Shown: piece after piece, positions 6,497 through 16,611 of the stretch | How the letters are laid out: every line of letters begins with the position of its first letter | Numbering within the stretch: the stretch's first letter is position 1 | Assembly: GCA_026390115.1 (NCBI GenBank) | Contig: JAPLGO010000034.1 | Span: 1 to 64,000, forward strand | Source: Campylobacterales bacterium | GTDB taxonomy: Bacteria; Campylobacterota; Campylobacteria; Campylobacterales; Sulfurimonadaceae | Reading direction: 5' to 3' | Length of the DNA stretch: 64,000 nt | The notes under the pieces: model-generated | What the model saw: the letters and a program-made list of their open reading frames with translations, nothing else | Told to the model about the DNA's origin: nothing | The model's database searches: none | Translations under genes and position numbers: made by a program

Positions 6497-8263
6497 ATGG
6501 CACAAGTACAAAAAAATCAAAAGAGTAAAGTTAGCGAACTCAAAAGTGCGATAATGCAATCTAAGAAATCATTTATTATAGTCGGTTTCTTCAGTTTGTT
6601 TATTAACCTGCTAATGCTGGTTCCATCCTTGTATATGTTACAGCTTTACGATAGAGTAATGACAAGCAGAAGTATAGAGACTCTTGTAATGCTTACTCTC
6701 ATTGTTCTTATTCTCTTCATTACAATGGCTACTTTAGAGATTGTCAGATCTAAAATACTTGTATTGGTAGGAAATAAATTAGATAATCTTTTAAGTAAAA
6801 GAGTTTTTGACTCACTCTTTGATTTAGCAAACGCACAGCCGGGAAAGGCATCTTCTATGCCTCTCAATGATTTAACTCAAATAAGACAATTTATGACAGG
6901 TAACGGTCTCTTTGCTTTTTTTGATGCGCCATGGATGCCGATATATATAGCAGTTCTTTTTATGTTTCATCCTTGGTTCGGGTATTTTGCGATTTTTGCA
7001 GGCATCGTTTTACTCATTCTTACCATTCTTAATGAGTATGACACAAAAGAAAAACTGCTGGAAGCTAATGTAATGAGCAGAGCCTCTACGATGTATGTTG
7101 ATTCAAACCTAAGAAATGCAGAAGTTGTAAATGCAATGGGTATGAAAGAAAGGATTCAACATATCTGGAGAGATAAATATTATGCTTTTTTAAATGCACA
7201 AACAGATGCAAGTAATAAAGCAGGTGTCTGGTCAAATGTTTCAAAAAGCTTAAGAATGCTTTTTCAATCACTCATGTTAGGACTTGGAGGATATCTTGCA
7301 ATAAAATCCGAGGTAAGCCCCGGTATGATGATAGCAGGCTCAATAATCATGGGTAGGGCATTGGCTCCTCTTGATCTGATGATTGGCAGCTGGAAAGGTT
7401 TTAGCAGTGCAAGAACATCATATGAAAGATTAGAGGGACTGCTAGAGAATTTTCCAAAAGATAAAGAGCACATGCAACTTCCTGCTCCTCAGGGTGAAAT
7501 ACTTCTTGAAGGGGTAGTTGTAATCCCTCCGAATGCACAACAGCCATCCATCAGAGGTATCTCTATGAAAATAGATAAAGGGGATGTTGTAGGTATAGTA
7601 GGACCAAGTGCTGCAGGAAAATCCTCTTTGGCCAGAATTATTCTGGGACTATGGCCATTATCTGCCGGTAAAGCAAGATTGGACAAAGCAGATATTTACC
7701 AGTGGGATAAAGTTGACTTAGGAAAGTATATAGGCTACTTGCCTCAGGATATAGAACTCTTTGAAGGAACTATCAGTCAAAATATATCTAGATTTGCCGA
7801 AGTAGATTCAGCAAAAGTTGTAGAAGCTGCAACAAAAGCCGGCGTACATGAGATGATATTGAGATTACCAAATGGATATGATACAAAAATAGGAGCAGGC
7901 GGAGAATCGCTATCAGGCGGACAGAGACAGCGAGTAGGTTTTGCGCGTGCTATCTATAATAATCCTGTTTTAGTTGTTCTTGATGAACCAAACTCAAATC
8001 TTGATGACCAAGGCGAAGCAGCTCTTGTTGAAGCTATAAAAGCACTCAAAGAGAGTAAAACAACAGTTATAATAATTACACACCGACCGAATATATTACA
8101 GGTTACAAACAAGTTAGCCGTAATAAAACAAGGGTTGTTAGAGTTGTACGGCGATACAAATGAAGTTTTGGCAAGATTGGCCGCTGCAGCTCCTCAGTCT
8201 CAAAAGCCGGCAGCAAACCCACAGCCAATGCAAACAATATCGCTCAGTAAACCAAGTAGTTAG
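6497..8263 (+). CDS. Type I secretion ABC exporter (PrtD/SapD family)
   Basis: A 588-residue half-size exporter. After a charged N-terminus there are membrane segments at about residues 25-48, 52-75 and further pairs near 135-175 and 250-290. The nucleotide-binding domain has Walker A GPSAAGKSSLAR at about 369, signature LSGGQRQR at about 471, Walker B VVLDEPNSNLD at about 492 and the H-loop THRPN at about 528. The exact GPSAAGKSS form and the length are typical of PrtD/AprD/SapD exporters that have no N-terminal C39-peptidase-like domain. It would move a C-terminally signalled protein such as the DUF4214 product directly to the outside with the next two genes. 25 bp after the SapC-fusion gene, 8 bp before the adaptor gene; one operon. 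Confidence 0.93.
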   Translation: MAQVQKNQKSKVSELKSAIMQSKKSFIIVGFFSLFINLLMLVPSLYMLQLYDRVMTSRSIETLVMLTLIVLILFITMATLEIVRSKILVLVGNKLDNLLSKRVFDSLFDLANAQPGKASSMPLNDLTQIRQFMTGNGLFAFFDAPWMPIYIAVLFMFHPWFGYFAIFAGIVLLILTILNEYDTKEKLLEANVMSRASTMYVDSNLRNAEVVNAMGMKERIQHIWRDKYYAFLNAQTDASNKAGVWSNVSKSLRMLFQSLMLGLGGYLAIKSEVSPGMMIAGSIIMGRALAPLDLMIGSWKGFSSARTSYERLEGLLENFPKDKEHMQLPAPQGEILLEGVVVIPPNAQQPSIRGISMKIDKGDVVGIVGPSAAGKSSLARIILGLWPLSAGKARLDKADIYQWDKVDLGKYIGYLPQDIELFEGTISQNISRFAEVDSAKVVEAATKAGVHEMILRLPNGYDTKIGAGGESLSGGQRQRVGFARAIYNNPVLVVLDEPNSNLDDQGEAALVEAIKALKESKTTVIIITHRPNILQVTNKLAVIKQGLLELYGDTNEVLARLAAAAPQSQKPAANPQPMQTISLSKPSS

Positions 8264-8271
8264 GAAAGATT

Positions 8272-9567
8272 ATGGATAATAAACAGATAAAAGTGCCATT
8301 AAGTGATGATACTTCAGTAATTAGATTTGGATTAGCGGTTATATTTGTAGTCTTTGTGCTGATGGGCGGCTGGATAACTTTTGCTCCGCTTGCAACCTCT
8401 TCGGTCGCTCCGGGAAAAGTTTCGGCAGATTTAGAAAAAAAAACCATTCAACATTTGGAGGGCGGAGTTATTGAAGCTATCTATGTGAAAGATGGAGACA
8501 GGGTGAAAAAAGATCAGGTTTTGATGAAGCTAAGCGATGTGCAGGTAAAAGCACAGCTCAATATTTTAAATGCACAATATCAAGATGTTATCGCTCAATT
8601 GGCAAGACTTAAAGCGCAGAGAGACGGTTTGAAGCAGATAGAGTTTCCAAAAGAGTTGACAGATGCAGATGCGATAAAAAATCAGACCAATATATTTATT
8701 TCAACAAATAAGTCTATTGATGATGAGGCTGAAATTGCAAAGAAGAAAGTTCTGCAACTACAAAGCCAGATTGAAGGAACAAGTTCACTGATTACGAGCA
8801 AGCAAAACAGATTGGTATCTATTGCAGAGGAGATTTCAGAGTGGGAAGATTTATATAAACAGAGGCTTGTTGATAAACAAAAAATCAGAGATCTGCAGCG
8901 AGACAGCAATACAATAGATGGAGATTTGGCGAATGCAAAATCTGAAATAGCGAGGTTAAATGAGCAGATAAATCAAGTCAGTACAGAAAAACTGCTTAAA
9001 GAAAAACAGTTCAAAAACGAGACTTTGCAAAAATTTGTAGAAGCAGAGACGCGTGAGTCTGACTTGAAATCAAAAATAATTGCGAATGAAGATATTATTA
9101 AAAGAACAACAATAACTTCTCCAATTGATGGTACGGTCGTGGGACTTAGCATGCATACTGTCGGCGGTGTAGTAAGCCCAAGTAAGCCAATTCTTGAAAT
9201 TATTCCTGAAGATGCAAAGCTTATTGTTGTTGCTCAGGTAAAAACAACAGATGTTGATAAAGTGGTGGTTGGACTAAAAGCAGAGATTAAATTTTCAGCT
9301 TTCAATCTAAAGCATGTCCTTGCTACTGATGGAAAAGTTGTTCATGTGTCAGCAGATATTTTTACAGATGAGACAACACATACTCCTTATTATGAAGCTA
9401 AAATAGAGGTTACAAAAGAGGGCAAGAAAATACTGGAAAAGAATAATTTTGTCCTAGTTTCAGGCATGCCGGCAGAAGTTATGATTAATATAGGAGATAG
9501 AACGGCACTTGATTATTTTATAAAACCTTTCCGAGAGATGCTAGGCAGGAGCTTAAATGAAGAGTAA
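8272..9567 (+). CDS. HlyD-family membrane fusion protein of the type I system
   Basis: A 431-residue periplasmic adaptor. It has one N-terminal membrane anchor at about residues 18-40 (LAVIFVVFVLMGGWITFAPL), the half-lipoyl motif GGVIEAIYVKDGDRVKKDQVL at about 62, and a long coiled-coil region (about 100-270). It has a second lipoyl half TSPIDGTVVGLSMHTVGGVV near 285 and a C-terminal beta barrel ending in YFIKPFREMLGRSLNEE, all typical of PrtE/HlyD. It bridges the exporter at 6497-8263 and the TolC-type channel. The start overlaps nothing upstream (8 bp gap), and the last 11 bp overlap the next gene. Confidence 0.93.
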   Translation: MDNKQIKVPLSDDTSVIRFGLAVIFVVFVLMGGWITFAPLATSSVAPGKVSADLEKKTIQHLEGGVIEAIYVKDGDRVKKDQVLMKLSDVQVKAQLNILNAQYQDVIAQLARLKAQRDGLKQIEFPKELTDADAIKNQTNIFISTNKSIDDEAEIAKKKVLQLQSQIEGTSSLITSKQNRLVSIAEEISEWEDLYKQRLVDKQKIRDLQRDSNTIDGDLANAKSEIARLNEQINQVSTEKLLKEKQFKNETLQKFVEAETRESDLKSKIIANEDIIKRTTITSPIDGTVVGLSMHTVGGVVSPSKPILEIIPEDAKLIVVAQVKTTDVDKVVVGLKAEIKFSAFNLKHVLATDGKVVHVSADIFTDETTHTPYYEAKIEVTKEGKKILEKNNFVLVSGMPAEVMINIGDRTALDYFIKPFREMLGRSLNEE

Positions 9568-10879
9568 TATTATGGCAAGATTTATATTGTTACTCACATT
9601 TGCTGTGGCTTATGCAAATGCGGCAGAAGTTCTTCTTTTTTCAAAAGTGTATGAACTCGCCCTTTTAAATACAAACTCAATTAAATCTTCAGCCTATAAA
9701 GCTGAAGCTGAGAAAGAAAAACTGAATCAGGAGTACTCTAAACTCTATCCTCAAATAAGTTTTTCAGCGAACTACGGAAAAACAGATTATCAGTATAATC
9801 CAAACTATGCCAGAATTGACCATGTGAGACAAGGTATGATTAGTAATACCCTGTCTCTGAGACAGTCGATATATAATGCAGATACATTCTCCAGGATAGA
9901 CATGGAGACATCAAGAGGCAGATTGTATGAGCTTGATTCAGATTTAAAAAAAGAGCAGTTGGCTCAAGATGTATTTAAGGCATATCTTGAGTTGCTTAAA
10001 TCACATAACAAAATAAAACTTCATGAATCAAATGTACAATTTACGAAGTCAAAACTTGATACATTGACGCAACGCTATGACATGAATTTGGCGAACAAGA
10101 TGGATCTGCTTCAGTTGCAGGTTGAGTATAGCACCGCTTTGATAAACCTAGATAAAGAAAAAAAGTCACTCAAAGTAAATGAACTGAAATTGACGCAGTT
10201 TATTGGTGATGTAGAGTATACATTACCGACTCTAGAAGTAAATAAACAAACATTAGAGAATATCAAAGCCATGAAAGATACAATTGTCATTAATGATAAT
10301 TTTGAAAAAAATCTAAAAGTACTTCAGGCACAAGTATCATTACAGTTATCAAAAGAGCAGATTACAAACGCATCGGATGCACATCTTCCTCGTTTAGACC
10401 TGCAGGCATCTGTTTCTAAATATAACACAGATGATCCAACAGTCGATGCCCCTTACAATAATGTGCAGCAAGTGGGAATTGTTCTTAATATTCCAATCTA
10501 TAGCGGTGGAATGGTTTCATCAATGGTTGCTTCATCGGAACTTCTAAGTAAATCTGCAGCTGAAGATTTGATAGATACTAAGAAACAGGTTCAAGTACAA
10601 TATAATGAATATCTGGTATCTTTTAACTCTTCTGCAGAGTCGGTATCGATGTATAAAAATGCAGTTGAATCAGCCGAACTTTATGTTAAATCTGTAGAAC
10701 AGGGCTATGAGCATGGCTTAAAAAGCATTATAGATTTAAACGAAGCAAACACTAAACTCTATGATGTGAAGTACAAATATCTTGATAATATACATGGAAT
10801 GGTTGACTCCTATATAGGGTTGCTCATTGTAAGTAACAATTTTGAGAATATAGGTTTATTAGATAAAATAGTTGAATAA
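9557..10879 (+). CDS. TolC-family outer membrane channel of the type I system
   Basis: A 440-residue protein with a signal peptide (ARFILLLTFAVAYANAAE, cleavage after about residue 23) and two homologous TolC-type coiled-coil halves (about 30-220 and 240-435). Signature-like stretches are LYPQISFSANYGKT, RYDMNLANKMDLLQLQ and ATIYSGG-like NIPIYSGGMVSSMV. The start at 9557 has AGGAG 8 bases upstream; a second ATG five codons on is possible. It completes the three-part type I machine with the two genes before it. The O-antigen-type genes start 57 bp downstream on the same strand. Confidence 0.92.
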   Translation: MKSNIMARFILLLTFAVAYANAAEVLLFSKVYELALLNTNSIKSSAYKAEAEKEKLNQEYSKLYPQISFSANYGKTDYQYNPNYARIDHVRQGMISNTLSLRQSIYNADTFSRIDMETSRGRLYELDSDLKKEQLAQDVFKAYLELLKSHNKIKLHESNVQFTKSKLDTLTQRYDMNLANKMDLLQLQVEYSTALINLDKEKKSLKVNELKLTQFIGDVEYTLPTLEVNKQTLENIKAMKDTIVINDNFEKNLKVLQAQVSLQLSKEQITNASDAHLPRLDLQASVSKYNTDDPTVDAPYNNVQQVGIVLNIPIYSGGMVSSMVASSELLSKSAAEDLIDTKKQVQVQYNEYLVSFNSSAESVSMYKNAVESAELYVKSVEQGYEHGLKSIIDLNEANTKLYDVKYKYLDNIHGMVDSYIGLLIVSNNFENIGLLDKIVE

Positions 10880-10936
10880 TTTAGAATCGGCTAAAAGCAG
10901 GTAAAGAAGAAATAAAATTTAATAGAGAGGGATTGA

Positions 10937-11980
10937 ATGTCAAATCTTAAAAAAGCAATAATTACCGGTATAACGGGGCAAGACGGAGCCTATCTCGCGG
11001 AGTTACTTTTAGAAAAAGGGTATAAGGTTTATGGAACCTACAGAAGAACATCCTCGGTAAACTTTTGGAGAATAGAAGAGTTAGGGATACAGAATCATGA
11101 AAATCTTCATTTAGTAGAGTATGATTTAACAGACCAAGCCAATAGTGTTCACATGGTTAAAAATATAGAGCCGGATGAGATTTATAACCTTGCAGCTCAG
11201 AGTTTTGTAGGCGTGTCATTTGAACAACCGCTCGCAACTGCTCATATTACGGGGCTTGGATGTGTTCATTTGCTTGAAGCGATTCGAATCGTAAATCCGA
11301 AGATAAAGTTTTATCAAGCAAGCACTTCAGAGATGTTCGGTGAGGTTCAAGAAATTCCGCAAAAAGAGAGTACTCCTTTTTACCCGCGAAGTCCTTACGG
11401 TGTGGCAAAACTCTATGCACATTGGATGGTAATAAATTATCGAGAGTCTTACAATATTTTTGGATGCAGCGGCATACTCTTCAATCATGAATCGCCTTTG
11501 CGAGGAAGAGAGTTTGTAACAAGAAAAATCACAGACAGCGTGGCAAAAATTAAGCTCGGCAAATTAGAGTGTTTAGAGCTTGGAAACATGGATGCAAAAA
11601 GAGATTGGGGATTTGCAAAAGATTATGTGGAAGGCATGTATTTAATGCTTCAGGCTTCTAAACCAGACACTTATGTACTGGCTACAAATAGAACAGAAAC
11701 CGTAAGAGATTTTGTGACTATGGCATTTAAAGCTGTTGGAATAGAGTTGGAATTTAGCGGCAGTGATGAAAATGAGATAGCAAAAGACAAAGCAACAGGC
11801 AAAACGGTTGTGAAAGTAAATCCAAAATTTTATAGACCATGTGAAGTTGAATTGCTCATAGGCAATCCGCAAAAAGCAAAAGATATCTTAGGCTGGGAAC
11901 CGAAATGCACACTTGAAGAGCTGTGTGGCATGATGGTGAAGGCAGACCTCAAAAGAAATGAGATAGGTTTCAGTTTTTAA
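10937..11980 (+). CDS. gmd: GDP-mannose 4,6-dehydratase
   Basis: A 347-residue extended SDR enzyme that converts GDP-D-mannose to GDP-4-keto-6-deoxy-D-mannose. The NADP-binding [20 protein letters not shown], the YGTYRRTSS stretch, the catalytic triad region (SEMFGEVQ Thr/Ser-Glu; [15 protein letters not shown] for Tyr-Lys) and the GMD-specific [16 protein letters not shown] are all present. Length fits. It opens the polysaccharide operon behind an AGAGAGGGA site, and the next gene (3 bp on) supplies a matching reductase. No JUMPstart/ops element is visible upstream. Confidence 0.95.
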   Translation: MSNLKKAIITGITGQDGAYLAELLLEKGYKVYGTYRRTSSVNFWRIEELGIQNHENLHLVEYDLTDQANSVHMVKNIEPDEIYNLAAQSFVGVSFEQPLATAHITGLGCVHLLEAIRIVNPKIKFYQASTSEMFGEVQEIPQKESTPFYPRSPYGVAKLYAHWMVINYRESYNIFGCSGILFNHESPLRGREFVTRKITDSVAKIKLGKLECLELGNMDAKRDWGFAKDYVEGMYLMLQASKPDTYVLATNRTETVRDFVTMAFKAVGIELEFSGSDENEIAKDKATGKTVVKVNPKFYRPCEVELLIGNPQKAKDILGWEPKCTLEELCGMMVKADLKRNEIGFSF

Positions 11981-11983
11981 GGT

Positions 11984-12862
11984 ATGAAAAAAGTTTTAAT
12001 AACCGGCATTGACAGCTTTACGGGAACGCATCTCTCTTCTTATCTTCAAGAGTGCGGTTATGAGGTGTTCGGAACCTCTTTTTTCGAGGGCGCAGATAAA
12101 AAATATAAGTGCGACATAACAGAAAAATTCGACATTGCAAATGTTCTAAAAGAGGTGCAACCCGATTTTGTGATACACCTCTCAGGCATCTCCTTTGCAG
12201 CGCATGGAGATAATGAAGCATTCTATAAAGTAAATACAATTGGTACTACAAATATTTTAGAAACTCTTGTAGAACTCGGGCTAAATCCATCCAAAATTAT
12301 TTTAGCAAGCAGTGCTACCATCTATGGAAATCAGGGTTTGGAGGTGCTGGATGAGTCACTCTGTCCAAAGCCTGCAAATCATTACGGAGCGAGCAAATAT
12401 GCCATGGAGTGTTTGGCTCAGGGCTATTTTGACAAGCTCAATATTCTAATCACGAGACCCTTTAACTATACGGGTAGCGGTCAGGCTGAACACTTTTTGA
12501 TACCGAAGATTGTTAAACATTTTAAGGAAAAAAGCCAAATCATAGAGCTTGGCAACCTTGATGTCGAGAGAGAGTTTAATGATATAAGTTTTGTGTGTGA
12601 AGTGTATAAAAGATTGTTAGAGTGCGATAAAAAGAGTGAACTCTTAAATATCGCAACAAACAGAGGAATAAAACTTCTCGATGTCATAGAAAACATGAAT
12701 GAGATTGCAGGGTATCAAATAAAAGTAGTCGTTAATCCTGACTTTGTGAGAAAAGATGAAATCAAAAGTTTGACAGGCTCGAGCGATAAGCTTTTTGATT
12801 CTATAGGTATAATTGAGTTAAAAGATTTTAAGCATACACTCAGAGAGATGTTTGAAGCCTAA
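11984..12862 (+). CDS. rmd: GDP-4-keto-6-deoxy-D-mannose reductase (GDP-rhamnose forming)
   Basis: A 292-residue SDR with LITGIDSFTGTHLSSYLQ as the nucleotide-binding loop, SSATIYG for the Ser and HYGASKYAMECLAQ for the catalytic Tyr-Lys pair, and RPFNYTGSGQAEHFLIPKIV, typical of the Rmd family that gives GDP-D-rhamnose. Adjacent to gmd, so the pair most likely makes GDP-D-rhamnose. Related reductases make GDP-6-deoxytalose; sequence alone does not fully exclude that. Its last 11 bp overlap the following glycosyltransferase start. Confidence 0.82.
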   Translation: MKKVLITGIDSFTGTHLSSYLQECGYEVFGTSFFEGADKKYKCDITEKFDIANVLKEVQPDFVIHLSGISFAAHGDNEAFYKVNTIGTTNILETLVELGLNPSKIILASSATIYGNQGLEVLDESLCPKPANHYGASKYAMECLAQGYFDKLNILITRPFNYTGSGQAEHFLIPKIVKHFKEKSQIIELGNLDVEREFNDISFVCEVYKRLLECDKKSELLNIATNRGIKLLDVIENMNEIAGYQIKVVVNPDFVRKDEIKSLTGSSDKLFDSIGIIELKDFKHTLREMFEA

Positions 12863-13964
12863 AATTGCACTTGTACATGACTGGCTGGTTACAGATGCCG
12901 GGGCGGAAAAGGTATTAAGAGCAATTATAGATATCTATCCGGATGCCGACATTTTTTCACTTGTTGACTTTTTGAGTGATGACGAAAGAGCGGTTGTTTT
13001 AAACGGCAAATATGCCAAAACCTCCTTTGTCCAAAATCTTCCTTTTGCCAAAAAACATTTCAGAAACTACCTTCCCCTTTTTCCCCTTGCCATAGAGGGT
13101 TTAGATGTTAGCGCGTATGATTTAGTCATAAGTTCATCATGGGCTGTTGCAAAGGGTGTGAAAACAACTAAAAATCAACTCCATATCTCCTACTGCCACA
13201 CACCGATACGCTATGCATGGGATTTGTATGATGAATATACTGCAAATCTCAAACAACCAAAAAAGTTCTTAGTAGAGCAGACGCTCAAATATATCAGAAA
13301 GTGGGACATGCAGAGTTTGGAGCGAGTGGATTATTTTATAGCAAATTCAAAATTCGTAGCAAATAGAATACAAAATAGCTATAACAGAGAGAGCAGTGTA
13401 ATCTACCCACCGGTTGAGACACAAAAATTTACTTTATGGGAAGAAAAAGAGGAATACTATCTTACAGCCTCAAGACTTGTTCCCTATAAAAAAACAAAAC
13501 TTATAGTAGAAGCTTTTAATGAGATGCCAACTAAAAAACTCTATATAATCGGGAGCGGCGAGGAGTTCGAAACAATAAAAAAAATTGCAAAAGAGAATGT
13601 GCTCATACTTGGCTATCAGGAAAAAAAAACAATGATAGAATACATGCAAAAAGCAAAAGGCTTTGTTTACGCTGCAATAGAGGATTTCGGAATTGTTCCG
13701 ATAGAAGCTCTTGCATGTGGAACTCCAGTTCTCGCTCTGAATGACGGCGGAACTCATGAGACTATAGAAGACGGCATAAACGGTGTTCATTTTGAACATC
13801 AGACAAAAGAGAACATAATGGATGCAGTAGAGAGATTTGAGACTTTGCAGTTCAATTATAAACAAATTTCAAAGTCGGCAGACTCCTACAATGAAGAGAG
13901 ATTTAAAAGTGAAGTTAGAGGGTTTATAGAAGAAAAATTAATAACAAATCTTAATAGATTTTAG
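12852..13964 (+). CDS. GT4-family glycosyltransferase (mannosyl/rhamnosyl type)
   Basis: A 370-residue GT-B enzyme read from TTG 12852, which has a GAGAGAT site upstream inside the end of rmd. The N-terminal ALVHDWLVTDAGAEKVLRAI and ISYCHTPIRYAWDLYDEY match the WbaZ-like family of mannosyl/rhamnosyltransferases. The C-terminal half has the nucleotide-sugar site ASRLVPYKKTKLIVEAF and EDFGIVPIEALACGTPVLAL (E-x7-E). Given the preceding gmd-rmd pair, GDP-rhamnose or GDP-mannose is the likely donor. Cytoplasmic face of the inner membrane. Confidence 0.88.
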   Translation: MKPKIALVHDWLVTDAGAEKVLRAIIDIYPDADIFSLVDFLSDDERAVVLNGKYAKTSFVQNLPFAKKHFRNYLPLFPLAIEGLDVSAYDLVISSSWAVAKGVKTTKNQLHISYCHTPIRYAWDLYDEYTANLKQPKKFLVEQTLKYIRKWDMQSLERVDYFIANSKFVANRIQNSYNRESSVIYPPVETQKFTLWEEKEEYYLTASRLVPYKKTKLIVEAFNEMPTKKLYIIGSGEEFETIKKIAKENVLILGYQEKKTMIEYMQKAKGFVYAAIEDFGIVPIEALACGTPVLALNDGGTHETIEDGINGVHFEHQTKENIMDAVERFETLQFNYKQISKSADSYNEERFKSEVRGFIEEKLITNLNRF

Positions 13965-13976
13965 TACAATAACTTT

Positions 13977-15311
13977 ATGAAAAAAAACAGCTTCAATATT
14001 GCAACCTATCTTTTAGCCCTGATTCTAATAGCAGTGGATTATTTTGTGCTTCTATTTGCTGTAAATATTACAATCTATTTAAGAAGTGATTTTTTTACAG
14101 AGCTCCCAAAATTTAATGCTACGAGCCATGATTACAGCTGGATGATATTAATTATCCTTTTTTTGTTTATTTATGAAAAAATATATACTAAACGATATGA
14201 CTATTGGAATGACACAAACAAGATTTTAAAAGCGTTACTCTACTCCTTTTTTACAATTTTTAGTTTTATAACCCTCTCTAAAGCATCGGATGACTACTCA
14301 AGACTTTTTATAGTACTGTTTTTTGCAATAGCAGTTGTTTTAATCCCTTTTACTAAGCGAATTACAAAAAATCTGCTTTTTAGAGTTGATTTTTTTAAGC
14401 TAAAAGTAAAAATTCTGGCAGAGGATGAAAAGTATGGGATTCTCAAAAAAGAAGTAGAGAAGAACTGGTATCTCGGATATAAAATAAGTGATACAAATTT
14501 TGACATGGTTCTTATATCTTCCAAAAAGTATGATGCAACAGAGCTGCAAAAAATTATAAATAAATATATCAATATAACAAAGGATATATATATTATTCCT
14601 TACTTAGAAAATATAGACTTTTCACATGCCGAGATGATTAGCTACTCAAACATCAGGCTCTCCTCCTTTCATATAGAAAACAGGCTCTTAAACTATAAAA
14701 ATATTGTTTTAAAATATCTCTTTGAAAGATTTTTGAGCCTGTTGATTTTACCTTTTGTATTGGCAGTGCATTTACTGATTTCTATACTTATAAAGTTCGA
14801 CTCTAAGGGCGATATACTTTTTAAACAAAAAAGACTCGGCAAAAATTCAAAGCTCTTTGAGTGCTATAAATACAGAAGCATGTATGAAAATGCTGATACC
14901 ATGTTGCAAGAGTATTTGCAAAAGAACCCGCAAGAGATTGAAAATTATAAGATTTTTCATAAGTATGAAAATGATCCGCGAATAACAAAAATCGGAAAGT
15001 TTTTAAGAGCTACTTCGTTAGATGAACTGCCGCAGTTTTACAATATTTTTAAAGGAGAGATGAACCTGATTGGTCCACGACCCTACATGAATGAAGAGAG
15101 CCCAAAAATAGGCGCGTTAAATCAAGAGCTTATCCTTAAAGTCGCTCCCGGAATAACAGGACTCTGGCAGGTAAGCGGAAGAAACGACCTTACCTTTGAG
15201 CAAAGAGTTGATTTGGATGTCTGGTACATACGCAACTGGTCTCTCTGGATGGATTTTGTTATATTTTTGAAAACAATCAAAGTTGTTTTATCTAAAGTTG
15301 GGGCTAGGTAA
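13977..15311 (+). CDS. Polyprenyl-phosphate sugar-phosphate transferase (WbaP/WcaJ type)
   Basis: A 444-residue protein that would put the first sugar-1-phosphate on undecaprenyl phosphate. Four N-terminal membrane segments (about residues 8-30, 55-70, 85-103, 108-125) precede a soluble linker. A re-entrant helix (FLSLLILPFVLAVHLLISIL, about 260-280) and the bacterial sugar transferase domain (Pfam PF02397) follow, with RLGKNSKLFECYKYRSM, DPRITKIGKFLRATSLDELPQ and the FKGEMNLIGPRPY core, then PGITGLWQVSGRNDL. Catalytic Asp-Glu (LDELPQ) present. A second, unrelated initiating transferase ends the operon (48375), which is unusual. Confidence 0.92.
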   Translation: MKKNSFNIATYLLALILIAVDYFVLLFAVNITIYLRSDFFTELPKFNATSHDYSWMILIILFLFIYEKIYTKRYDYWNDTNKILKALLYSFFTIFSFITLSKASDDYSRLFIVLFFAIAVVLIPFTKRITKNLLFRVDFFKLKVKILAEDEKYGILKKEVEKNWYLGYKISDTNFDMVLISSKKYDATELQKIINKYINITKDIYIIPYLENIDFSHAEMISYSNIRLSSFHIENRLLNYKNIVLKYLFERFLSLLILPFVLAVHLLISILIKFDSKGDILFKQKRLGKNSKLFECYKYRSMYENADTMLQEYLQKNPQEIENYKIFHKYENDPRITKIGKFLRATSLDELPQFYNIFKGEMNLIGPRPYMNEESPKIGALNQELILKVAPGITGLWQVSGRNDLTFEQRVDLDVWYIRNWSLWMDFVIFLKTIKVVLSKVGAR

Positions 15312-15356
15312 AGGCGGATTAGAAGTACAAAATAATATAATGTTGCGAGGTATCAA

Positions 15357-16607
15357 ATGAAGAGTAGTAAAATTTGTATAGTTGGTCTAGGATATGTTGG
15401 ATTACCCCTAGCCTATGCTTTTAATGAAAAATACGATGTTTTGGGTTACGATATAAATGTTAATAGGGTGAATGAACTCAACAATAGCTTTGACAGAACC
15501 TTAGAGTTAACCCAGAAGCAAATAACAGATGCTCTTGTAAGTGGTATAAGATTTACTACAAATATAGAGTTGATAAAAGATTATAATATTTACATTGTTA
15601 CTGTTCCTACCCCCATTGATAAAAATAATGAACCTGATTTAACTCCTATAATAAATTCAACAGAAGCCATAGCTTCGGTGATGACCGAGGGGAATATCGT
15701 TATTTATGAATCTACAGTTTACCCAGGTGTTACAGAAGAAATATGTGTACCTATTTTAGAAAAAATAAGTGGGCTTAAATATAATAAAAACTTTTTTTGT
15801 GGATATTCTCCCGAGAGAATAAACCCTGGTGATAGGGAACATACGGTTACAAAAATACTTAAAATAACTTCTGGCTCAACACCAAAAATTGCTATAAAAA
15901 TAGACGACCTATATAAGTCAATAATAGTCGCAGGAACACACTTGGCTCCTTCAATAAAAGTTGCAGAGGCTGCCAAGGTAATAGAAAACACTCAAAGAGA
16001 TGTAAATATAGCACTGATAAACGAGTTAGCAATTATATTTGATGTAATGGGTATAGATACTAAATCAGTTATAGAAGCTGCAGCCACAAAATGGAATTTT
16101 ATTAAATTTTCTCCCGGTTTAGTAGGTGGGCACTGTATAGGTGTTGACCCATATTATCTTACACATAAGGCGCAGATTTTAGGGTATGTACCAAATCTTA
16201 TCCTTGGAGCAAGGCAAATTAATAACAGTATGGGAAAATTTGTAGCTGAAAGAACAATTAAGCTTATGATAAAGAAGGGCATAAATATAAAGAACTCGAA
16301 AATTTTAATACTTGGTTTTGTATTTAAAGAAAATTGCCCAGACATTAGAAATACAAAAGTTATAGACATAATTACAGAATTAGAAGAATATGAGTGTCAA
16401 ATTGATATAAGTGATTATTGGGCAGATAAAAAAGAAGTTCAAAATGAATATAATATACATTTAATAGATGAATATAATACAAAAAATTATGATGCGGTGA
16501 TAGTAGCAGTAGGGCATGATAAGTATAAAACTTTGAAGTTTGAAAATAAAAAACAAGTTGTTTTTGATATAAAATCAATTCTTGATTATGCAGATGGCAG
16601 GTTGTGA
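15357..16607 (+). CDS. UDP-N-acetylhexosamine 6-dehydrogenase (TviB/WbpO-like)
   Basis: A 416-residue NAD-dependent nucleotide-sugar dehydrogenase. The Rossmann loop VGLGYVGLPLAYAF, the YIVTVPTPID stretch, the YESTVYPGVTEE helix and the catalytic Cys in GGHCIGVDPYYLTHKA are intact, as is the C-terminal domain (LGFVFKENCPDIRNTKV). The TviB/WbpO/CapL subgroup oxidises UDP-GlcNAc or UDP-GalNAc at C6 to the uronic acid. So the glycan probably contains an N-acetylhexosaminuronic acid. Separated by 45 bp from the previous gene; composition becomes more AT-rich from here. Confidence 0.9.
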   Translation: MKSSKICIVGLGYVGLPLAYAFNEKYDVLGYDINVNRVNELNNSFDRTLELTQKQITDALVSGIRFTTNIELIKDYNIYIVTVPTPIDKNNEPDLTPIINSTEAIASVMTEGNIVIYESTVYPGVTEEICVPILEKISGLKYNKNFFCGYSPERINPGDREHTVTKILKITSGSTPKIAIKIDDLYKSIIVAGTHLAPSIKVAEAAKVIENTQRDVNIALINELAIIFDVMGIDTKSVIEAAATKWNFIKFSPGLVGGHCIGVDPYYLTHKAQILGYVPNLILGARQINNSMGKFVAERTIKLMIKKGINIKNSKILILGFVFKENCPDIRNTKVIDIITELEEYECQIDISDYWADKKEVQNEYNIHLIDEYNTKNYDAVIVAVGHDKYKTLKFENKKQVVFDIKSILDYADGRL

Positions 16608-16611
16608 TTGT

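Noticed and set aside
10880-10936. JUMPstart/ops element before gmd
   Set aside because: No GGCGGTAG core or similar sequence is present in the gap.
12852-13964. Separate promoter-driven start of the glycan operon here
   Set aside because: The gene overlaps rmd by 11 bp and has only a TTG start, so it is co-translated and not a new operon.
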